Positions 56,916 to 64,000 of a stretch of 64,000 nt of DNA are shown piece after piece. This DNA comes from Balanoglossus misakiensis (Eukaryota; Hemichordata): the NCBI GenBank assembly GCA_040954595.2, contig CM082597.2:6882001-6946000 (forward strand), given 5' to 3'. Position 1 is the first letter of the stretch; every line of letters starts with the position of its first letter. Position numbers and translations under genes: made by a program. The notes beneath the pieces are model-generated. The model saw only the letters and a program-made list of their open reading frames with translations. It did not search any database and was not told the DNA's origin.

Positions 56916-58132
56916 TTAAAGTAAAGACTGTGTCACAAACATTGAACATTTATTGTCTGTAAGTGAGGTTGGTGGTGGTGGTGGTCATGGTTCATCTATG
57001 AGATATTTAAAATGAAATTTAATGTGTTTCTTGTCCGAAAAATGTTAATAGCAAATGTTGAAATGAGTATTTCCTTTTATTTTAGTTTCCTCGTAACAAT
57101 TTTATTGCGATTTATAATAACAACTGCATGAGAAGAGTTGACTGGTGTAACTTGTATGACGTAATGTACCCATCACTGATTGTATATTCTTTTTTTCAAT
57201 GCAGAATGGAAACCGATCACTTTTAAATGTGACAGACAAATGCTACAATTGTAAAGACTTTGGACACATTGCTGCGAAGTGCCCGAAAACCGTTGAAAGC
57301 GAAAAAGCTGTCGACAAGCTTGTGGAAAGTTATTCTAAGCCTTTCAGAGAAGCAGAAAAAAATATCGACATGGCTATTGAAGACATTACGCAGTCGACAA
57401 CGAATCTTGTGACGACAACTGCGGTAGTTCACGCCAATCCAGAGAAAGTGACGACGGAAAAGAATGATTGCGATGAGCGGAAAAAGAAACCAGTGAAGTC
57501 ACCAACTTCGGAAGACGTTATCATGTCGCCGGACAGCTATAGGCAGCAAAGGCGGTTCTTCACAAGACAAAGTTTAAGTTTAAGCACACCCCCACCCTGC
57601 GCACGCACTGTAAATCATCATCAACGCCTTCGGATCGGCCAATTACGTTTTGTCTCTCCGGCAAAGAGACGGTATTGGAAACACCACGCGATTCGCATGT
57701 ACCACAGCAAGGCAACGACGACTAGAACAGCGATGTGTCAACTCACATCAGCGAAAGTGAAGAAGACCGTTTCGTTGACTGCGACACCTCGCGTAAAGGT
57801 ATGTACGTTCTCTCGCCAGTATCACCGGCCGTACTTCCGAATGGCAAAGGCACAGATGAAAACAGTAAGAACCGTAAGCGAAAGAGGAAACAAACGCGTG
57901 ACCTGTCGGTCAAAAGTGCTCTGCTGACTTTAACAGTGTAACCTGGGCAATGATATGAATACCCAAGGTTTTAATTCATAACAATTGTATGGGTGAGCAC
58001 GTTGCTTTGTTGCAAGTGTACATACATGTACAAAGTATTGAGCATATAATTATTGTGATTAGCTGTTTGTGAAAGTGATTATACCACATTTCAGCTCCAT
58101 CGTACATTTAATTACGGAGAAGAAGATTTTTG

Positions 58133-59255
58133 ACCAAAAATTCTATTTTTAGATCACTGTCAGAAGGAAAATATTGCATTTTGGGAAAAAGAATGGAGTG
58201 GAGAAATCATTTATTCAGAGGGAACCAGTAACAGCAGAGGCGTTGCGATTTTAATTTCACGCAACTTCAGCTTTCATACTGATAGTATTTTCAAAGATAT
58301 TTCTGGCAGAATTGTCATTGTAAACGGCACACATAATGATACTTGCCTTACTGTTTGCTGTGTATACGCACCAAATGATAGTTTACAGAGAACGTCCTTC
58401 TTTTGTCCTTGAAGAGAACTGTATGTATGACAATGTTATTATTGGTGGTGATTTCAACTGTGCAATCGACAGGAATTTAGATGGAACTTCTCATTCAAAG
58501 CATGCTGATAAGTCTGTTCATTCGTTAAATAGGTTTTTGCGTCATTTTGATTTAACTGACATCTGGAGAGTTCGTCACCCAAATCGTCTGCAATTACTTG
58601 GTGGCGTTTACAGCCAAATTCATAGTAGGCTAGATTATTTTTTCGTTTCTAAAAGTCTTGTAAAGGTCACAAAAAGAGTTGAAATTAGACCAGCAGTTAA
58701 AATGGACCATTTGTCAGTTTTCTTAGAAATTGACATTGTCAAAGATGACAGAGGTCCTGGTACACGGAAGTTTAACAAGTAATTACTTACCAAACAAAAT
58801 GTTGTTGATGGCATTCAAAATGCCATTAGGTCTTGCAAGGATAAATACGCAGATATCAATGCCAAAACGAGATGGGATTTGACCAAAAAAGACATCAAAG
58901 AGTTTACAATTAATTATGCACATAATGTTACTAGGAATAACAATCAGCTCATTCCAGAATTAGAAAAACAGTTAGAACTGGCTGAACAAAACATGTACCC
59001 TCAGATGCAAATATCCAATGCTATGGGTCTATTAAACAGCATTTGGAGGAGTTATATATTCTACAGGCAGAAGGTGCTCAATTACGCTCCAATTTGAAAG
59101 CAGCATGGATTGAAAAAGGTAAAAAAAAAACTAAGTATTTTTTGAGTTTAGAAAAGTCCATTGCAATGAAAAAAGAGATAAGGGCACTTTATACACAAGA
59201 GGGTACATGTGTCTGACTCGGAGCAGATTCTGGATGGACAAAAACGTTTTTATTA
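58133..59255 (+). pseudogene. L1/Tx1-like ORF2 fragment: endonuclease and linker, degenerate
   Basis: The endonuclease core is readable with two small frame breaks: KILFLDHCQKENIAFW, TSNSRGVAILISRNF, VCCVYAPNDS, IIGGDFNCAIDRNLDG, SRLDYFFVSKS and MDHLSVFLEI, then GPGTRKFNK before a stop near 58,780. The linker before the RT continues (KDKYADINAKTRWDLT...). It shifts frame around 59,050 to read SNLKAAWIEKGKK and ALYTQEGTCV, ending near GQKRFY. Reverse transcriptase of this element is absent. Sequence from about 59,256 is a different repeat. Several stops and shifts show it is dead. Confidence 0.8.
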
Positions 59256-59717
59256 GGTCCCATTGGTATGTACCATGGGACCTTATGGGATCGGTTGCGT
59301 CTGTATGTATGTATGGGTGGATGTATGGATGTATGTCTGTATGTCCGTCCACATCAAAAACTTGAAAACAGCAGCGCGTATGACCTCGATATTTGGTGTG
59401 TAGATGTAGGCAGGGCTGTAGATGGGAGTTTCTTCATATGAAGGTGTCATTGCCAAAAATATGCAAATTAGCTGGGAAAATGTGAAATTGGTCAAAACTC
59501 AAACACTCGACAACCACTGGTCATATTGATTTGAAAATTGGTATGCATGTACCTTATGTCAACCTCATACAGTCCTGTATGTTTTGAGCTAATATTATCG
59601 ATTTCCTATTTTTATGCATTTTTTTGTATTTTTCCATGTTATTGGTAAAAAGTCTTCATTTCTGAAAGTGATGGGCTTACTTCTTTGAAATTTAGTATGA
59701 AGCTTCCTAATGGTTGT
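58812..59717. repeat. 906-bp direct repeat, copy 1 (left of the CR1 element)
   Basis: Starts CATTCAAAATGCCATTAGG and ends CTTCCTAATGGTTGT. It is the same length as, and by eye identical to, 61,386-62,291. It covers the end of the L1-like fragment and the start of a second repeat that opens with the imperfect palindrome GGTCCCATTGGTATG and its mirror (59,256-59,282). Confidence 0.9.
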
Positions 59718-61326
59718 TTTGAACAGATTCTTTTCATCAGTATTCACAACTGAAGACAGCTCAGATTTAGCGGATCCAGTGAACTTTGCAGGTGATGGAG
59801 CCAATAAGCTGAGCACTATTAGTATAACACAGGAGACTGTTGAGTCAAAAATCAAAACTCTCAAAGTAACCAAGGCACCAGGTCCTGATGGTGTAACAAC
59901 AAGAGTTTTAGTAGAATGCTGTTCTCAACTTGCATATCCATTGACAGTTTTGTTTAATAGATCACTAAAGGAAACGATTGTTCCTGAGGATTGGAAACAA
60001 GCAAATGTGTGCCCGATTTTCAAAAAAGGAAAGAAGAGTACTCCAGGTAATTACAGACCAGTGAGTTTGACATCGGTGGTTTGCAAACTAATGGAATCAT
60101 GCCTAAGAGACAGTATAGTGAAGCATCTAGATGAACAGCAATTGATACTTCCATCACAACATGGTTTCACTTCTGGCAAGTCCTGTTTAACTAATTTATT
60201 GGAGTTCCTAGATGACGTAACTGAGTATCTAGATGAAGGTCATCCAGTTGATATTATTTATCTGGACTTTGCAAAGGCGTTTGACAAAGTGGCACATAAA
60301 AGGCTGATAAGGAAATTACGGGCACATGGTATAGTAGGCCACATACGTGATTGGATTGCTGAGTGGTTGGCCAATAGGAAACAGCGTGTGGTGATACATG
60401 GAAGGAGTTCATCCTGGGAACCAGTATCCAGTGGAGTGCCACAGGGATCTGTCCTTGGGCCTGTATTGTTCCTTATCTTTATTAATGACATTGACATCAA
60501 CATATCTTCCAATATTAAGAAATTCGCAGATGACACGAAAGTGTACAGGAAAGTTGAAAATGAAGACGACTACCTGGTATTGCAAGAAGATCTTAACAAA
60601 CTTACTGACTGGTCAGATAATTGGCTTATGCAGTTTAATGTAGCTAAATGCAAGGTCTTACATGCTGGTTCAAACAACCCAGGTTATGAATACTGTATGA
60701 ACGAATCCATGCTTGCAGAAGTAGAAGAGGAAAAGGATGTTGGTGTCATCATTGATAGAAGTTTTAAACCAAGTAAACAGTGTTCAGAAGCAGTACTGAA
60801 AGCGACCAGGATCATTGGAATGATTAAAAGAAGTTTTACCCTTCGAACCAAGGACGTCATAGTACGCCTTTACAAACAATTTGTCAGACCCCATTTGGAA
60901 TATGCGTCCCAAGCCTGGGCTCCATGGCTCAAAAAAGATATTGCTGCCCTGGAAAAAGTTCAGCGTCGCGTTACTAAGCTAGTAACAGAGTGCCGTGGAA
61001 AAAGTTACCCTGAGAGAATGCATATATTAGGGCTTACAACCCTTGAAACCCGCCGTGTAAGAGGTGATATGATAGAGGTTTTTAAAATTTTGAACAACGT
61101 AGATCGCTGCTCAGTTACCTTGATGAGAAGTTTGTGCTCAACAACTAGAGGTCATGACTACAAGCTCCAAAAGCTGCCATCCAGACTAGACATTCGCAAA
61201 TATTCATTTCCTGTTCGTGTTGTGAACGAGTGGAACGCTTTACCGGACTTTGTGATTATGTCAAAGGATACAAACAATTTCAAGAACAATATTGACATTT
61301 ATTTTCAAGCAACTGATAGGATTTGA
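59710..61326 (+). CDS. CR1-like LINE reverse transcriptase (5'-truncated ORF2), intact frame
   Basis: A 538-codon frame; its first three codons come from flanking DNA, and element sequence starts about 59,718 (NRFFSSVFTTEDSS). Reverse transcriptase motifs in order are KAPGPDGVTTRVL, NYRPVSLTSVVCKLME, QHGFTSGKSCLTNL, IYLDFAKAFDKVAH, SGVPQGSVLGP and the catalytic KFADDTKVY near residue 272. The C-terminal region has VRPHLEYASQAWAPW and LGLTTLETRRVRGDMIEV, typical of CR1-group LINEs, and ends normally at TDRI. The endonuclease domain and 5' end are missing, so it cannot move by itself. No stop or frameshift has accumulated, so the insertion is young. Confidence 0.9.
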   Translation: MVVLNRFFSSVFTTEDSSDLADPVNFAGDGANKLSTISITQETVESKIKTLKVTKAPGPDGVTTRVLVECCSQLAYPLTVLFNRSLKETIVPEDWKQANVCPIFKKGKKSTPGNYRPVSLTSVVCKLMESCLRDSIVKHLDEQQLILPSQHGFTSGKSCLTNLLEFLDDVTEYLDEGHPVDIIYLDFAKAFDKVAHKRLIRKLRAHGIVGHIRDWIAEWLANRKQRVVIHGRSSSWEPVSSGVPQGSVLGPVLFLIFINDIDINISSNIKKFADDTKVYRKVENEDDYLVLQEDLNKLTDWSDNWLMQFNVAKCKVLHAGSNNPGYEYCMNESMLAEVEEEKDVGVIIDRSFKPSKQCSEAVLKATRIIGMIKRSFTLRTKDVIVRLYKQFVRPHLEYASQAWAPWLKKDIAALEKVQRRVTKLVTECRGKSYPERMHILGLTTLETRRVRGDMIEVFKILNNVDRCSVTLMRSLCSTTRGHDYKLQKLPSRLDIRKYSFPVRVVNEWNALPDFVIMSKDTNNFKNNIDIYFQATDRI

Positions 61327-61385
61327 GGGACCTTATTATCTTAGATATTTGTCCCTTATGAACTGAACTGAACTGAACTGAACTG
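59718..61385 (+). mobile_element. 5'-truncated CR1-like LINE with an (AACTG)5 tail
   Basis: A 1,668-bp insertion. After the ORF comes a short 3' UTR (GGGACCTTATTATC...GTCCCTTATG), then five AACTG units (61,361-61,385). CR1-group elements end in short tandem repeats rather than poly-A. It is bounded on both sides by the same 906-bp sequence, as though by a giant target-site duplication. Confidence 0.85.
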
Positions 61386-62291
61386 CATTCAAAATGCCAT
61401 TAGGTCTTGCAAGGATAAATACGCAGATATCAATGCCAAAACGAGATGGGATTTGACCAAAAAAGACATCAAAGAGTTTACAATTAATTATGCACATAAT
61501 GTTACTAGGAATAACAATCAGCTCATTCCAGAATTAGAAAAACAGTTAGAACTGGCTGAACAAAACATGTACCCTCAGATGCAAATATCCAATGCTATGG
61601 GTCTATTAAACAGCATTTGGAGGAGTTATATATTCTACAGGCAGAAGGTGCTCAATTACGCTCCAATTTGAAAGCAGCATGGATTGAAAAAGGTAAAAAA
61701 AAAACTAAGTATTTTTTGAGTTTAGAAAAGTCCATTGCAATGAAAAAAGAGATAAGGGCACTTTATACACAAGAGGGTACATGTGTCTGACTCGGAGCAG
61801 ATTCTGGATGGACAAAAACGTTTTTATTAGGTCCCATTGGTATGTACCATGGGACCTTATGGGATCGGTTGCGTCTGTATGTATGTATGGGTGGATGTAT
61901 GGATGTATGTCTGTATGTCCGTCCACATCAAAAACTTGAAAACAGCAGCGCGTATGACCTCGATATTTGGTGTGTAGATGTAGGCAGGGCTGTAGATGGG
62001 AGTTTCTTCATATGAAGGTGTCATTGCCAAAAATATGCAAATTAGCTGGGAAAATGTGAAATTGGTCAAAACTCAAACACTCGACAACCACTGGTCATAT
62101 TGATTTGAAAATTGGTATGCATGTACCTTATGTCAACCTCATACAGTCCTGTATGTTTTGAGCTAATATTATCGATTTCCTATTTTTATGCATTTTTTTG
62201 TATTTTTCCATGTTATTGGTAAAAAGTCTTCATTTCTGAAAGTGATGGGCTTACTTCTTTGAAATTTAGTATGAAGCTTCCTAATGGTTGT
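61386..62291. repeat. 906-bp direct repeat, copy 2 (right of the CR1 element)
   Basis: Identical in length to copy 1. Here the sequence continues past GGTTGT into CTGAGTAACCATAG, the probable original continuation. Confidence 0.9.
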
Positions 62292-62943
62292 CTGAGTAAC
62301 CATAGTTTTGTTCAAATTGTTGCAAAATTTGCATATTTATAATTTTGAGCAATATTTGCCATTTTTGGTCAAAAGTTTTTTTCTTTGCAATTTGGTAGGC
62401 ATGTTTGTAGGGGTAACCTAAGTAATATGTTGTAAAAATGTGATATTTGCATAAATGTGTTATCGGGGAAACTTATGCAATTTTTGTCAAAAATTGTTTC
62501 TCTGAAACCGCTTGTCATATTGCATTGAACTTTGGCAGCATGTTCCTTGTAGTGATTGAAGTAAGATATTGTACAATTTTGGTGATATTTGCATATTTGT
62601 GTTTTTGTCACTTTTGAACAAATATTTTCTGTGAAACTGCTTGTTGGATTGCTTTGAAATTTGTTTTTCTCTGATTGCTCTGAAATTTAGGATATAATTT
62701 CATAACACATACATGTATATGTGCAACTTTTATTCAATTCGATATCAGAAATATTTCATATTTTGAGAGTTTTTTTGTAAGTTTCTTTGTTTTTGGTTAG
62801 CAAATCTTCTCCTAAACCATTTGTCCAGTTGTTACTATTTCCAAGGAGTTGTTACCCCGAACTAAGAAATGTTTACATAACTTTAATAGGCCAGCTGTTA
62901 CAGAGACCACCAGCTATTAAATTTTTAATTACCAGTGGCAGGT

Positions 62944-62944
<1 letters not shown>
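62292..62944. repeat. Degenerate tandem repeat sequence, non-coding
   Basis: About 130-bp units share phrases such as GCTTGT(C/T)ATTGC, GAAATTTGG and GATATTTGCATATTTGTG. They continue the repeat that starts at 59,256. No coding frame is present. Confidence 0.55.
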
Positions 62945-62984
<40 letters not shown>

Positions 62985-63010
62985 TGTCTGTCTGTGTGTC
63001 TGTTCCAGGG
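62945..63010. repeat. (TG)n microsatellite with TCTG variants
   Basis: About 19 TG units followed by (TCTG)n. It lies just before the breakpoint of copy 3 of the repeat. Confidence 0.9.
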
Positions 63011-63024
63011 CTGACTGAAAGAAG

Positions 63025-64000
63025 TTGCAAGGATAAATACGCAGATATCAATGCCAAAACGAGATGGGATTTGACCAAAAAAGACATCAAAGAGTTTACA
63101 ATTAATTATGCACATAATGTTACTAGGAATAACAATCAGCTCATTCCAGAATTAGAAAAACAGTTAGAACTGGCTGAACAAAACATGTACCCTCAGATGC
63201 AAATATCCAATGCTATGGGTCTATTAAACAGCATTTGGAGGAGTTATATATTCTACAGGCAGAAGGTGCTCAATTACGCTCCAATTTGAAAGCAGCATGG
63301 ATTGAAAAAGGTAAAAAAAAAACTAAGTATTTTTTGAGTTTAGAAAAGTCCATTGCAATGAAAAAAGAGATAAGGGCACTTTATACACAAGAGGGTACAT
63401 GTGTCTGACTCGGAGCAGATTCTGGATGGACAAAAACGTTTTTATTAGGTCCCATTGGTATGTACCATGGGACCTTATGGGATCGGTTGCGTCTGTATGT
63501 ATGTATGGGTGGATGTATGGATGTATGTCTGTATGTCCGTCCACATCAAAAACTTGAAAACAGCAGCGCGTATGACCTCGATATTTGGTGTGTAGATGTA
63601 GGCAGGGCTGTAGATGGGAGTTTCTTCATATGAAGGTGTCATTGCCAAAAATATGCAAATTAGCTGGGAAAATGTGAAATTGGTCAAAACTCAAACACTC
63701 GACAACCACTGGTCATATTGATTTGAAAATTGGTATGCATGTACCTTATGTCAACCTCATACAGTCCTGTATGTTTTGAGCTAATATTATCGATTTCCTA
63801 TTTTTATGCATTTTTTTGTATTTTTCCATGTTATTGGTAAAAAGTCTTCATTTCTGAAAGTGATGGGCTTACTTCTTTGAAATTTAGTATGAAGCTTCCT
63901 AATGGTTGTCTGAGTAACCATAGTTTTGTTCAAATTGTTGCAAAATTTGCATATTTATAATTTTGAGCAATATTTGCCATTTTTGGTCAAAAGTTTTTTT
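63025..64000. repeat. Third identical copy of the 58.8-kb repeat, running off the window
   Basis: Begins at TTGCAAGGATAAATACGCAG, 21 bp inside copies 1 and 2, and follows copy 2 at a constant 1,618-bp offset to the window end. Every visible frame is identical to copies 1 and 2, indicating a very recent tandem duplication or an assembly duplicate. Confidence 0.9.

Larger units (their letters stand above)
54970..57942 (+). pseudogene. Candidate three-exon gene ending in a CCHC-knuckle exon (unknown; probably broken)
   Basis: Exons are 54,970-55,347 (donor GTATGT), 55,577-55,683 (donor GTAATT) and 57,205 onward (acceptor TTTTTTTCAATGCAG). Phases agree at both junctions (1, then 0). Exon 1 encodes an acidic, probably helical domain (QGCQQESTRSDQIGKFTFD; LENLWNDVENGDLTNAM) that I do not recognise. 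Exon 2 is a polar linker. Exon 3 begins with a zinc knuckle, CYNCKDFGHIAAKCP, then a long polar tail. Near 57,570 (GTTTAAGTTTAAG) the protein-like frame shifts. It continues with SESEEDRFVDCD and a basic NRKRKRKQTRD to a stop at 57,940, with one in-frame TAG on the way. Knuckle plus basic tail followed 190 bp later by a LINE endonuclease is also the layout of Tx1-type ORF1-ORF2, so exon 3 may be LINE-derived. A possible donor (AAAGGTATGT) lies near 57,799. Confidence 0.45.

Noticed and set aside
59131-59495. Minus-strand frames with IHPYIHTD and similar, repeated three times
   Set aside because: They are translations of a TATG-rich repeat start and identical only because the DNA is duplicated.
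1-64000. tRNA, rRNA or snRNA genes
   Set aside because: No cloverleaf with A and B boxes, rRNA core sequence or snRNA motif was noticed. A tRNAscan or Rfam run would be needed to exclude them.

Overview
This is animal nuclear DNA. It is AT-rich, and the coding pieces end at GT...AG splice sites with matching phases. Interspersed repeats dominate: several non-LTR retrotransposon groups, one Ty3/Gypsy element, MITE-like DNA elements and microsatellites. The mix (L1/Tx1-like and CR1-like LINEs, an R2-type endonuclease fragment, a lineage-expanded glycosyltransferase-like gene) suggests a marine invertebrate. A hemichordate, amphioxus or similar genome would fit, but the species cannot be fixed from the sequence.

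Layout. Positions 1-10.4 kb hold pieces of host genes: one exon of an ERG-type KCNH potassium channel (minus strand, 574-927), a six-exon minus-strand gene for a multi-pass membrane protein with a RING-like C-terminus (about 9380 down to 5351), and the last exon of an unrecognised plus-strand gene (9940-10341). Positions 10.4-15.6 kb are repeat-rich: a diverged tandem duplication, two TIR elements with 7-bp target duplications (41 bp and 673 bp), a foldback, a TATG microsatellite, a decayed R2-like fragment and a truncated L1-like fragment.

Positions 14,967-44,820 are a three-unit tandem segmental duplication. Each unit carries a two-exon gene (predicted 440 aa) for a GT-B-fold, glycosyltransferase-4-like protein. 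The usual catalytic glutamate pair appears lost in all three copies. In units 1 and 2 the gene is followed by a 2.7-kb palindrome whose arms are built of roughly 170-bp monomers, and then by a LINE remnant. Unit 3 stops before the palindrome and carries a nearly intact 5-kb L1/Tx1-like element (35,465-40,501).

Positions 44.8-48.4 kb are mostly non-coding, with a LINE 3' fragment and a MITE copy. Positions 48,440-54,679 are a complete but frameshifted Ty3/Gypsy element on the minus strand, whose two LTRs are still about 98% alike. Positions 54,970-57,942 hold a candidate three-exon plus-strand gene or pseudogene ending in a CCHC zinc knuckle exon; that last exon may be LINE ORF1. Positions 58.1-64 kb are an L1-like endonuclease fragment, a CR1-like reverse transcriptase with an (AACTG)n tail flanked on both sides by the same 906-bp sequence, and a further identical copy of that sequence running off the window end.

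The regions most worth a second look are the triplicated degenerate GT-B gene with its palindrome, the 906-bp repeats around the CR1 insertion, and the TIR element reduced to 41 bp. All family names are from motif reading only; no database search was possible.
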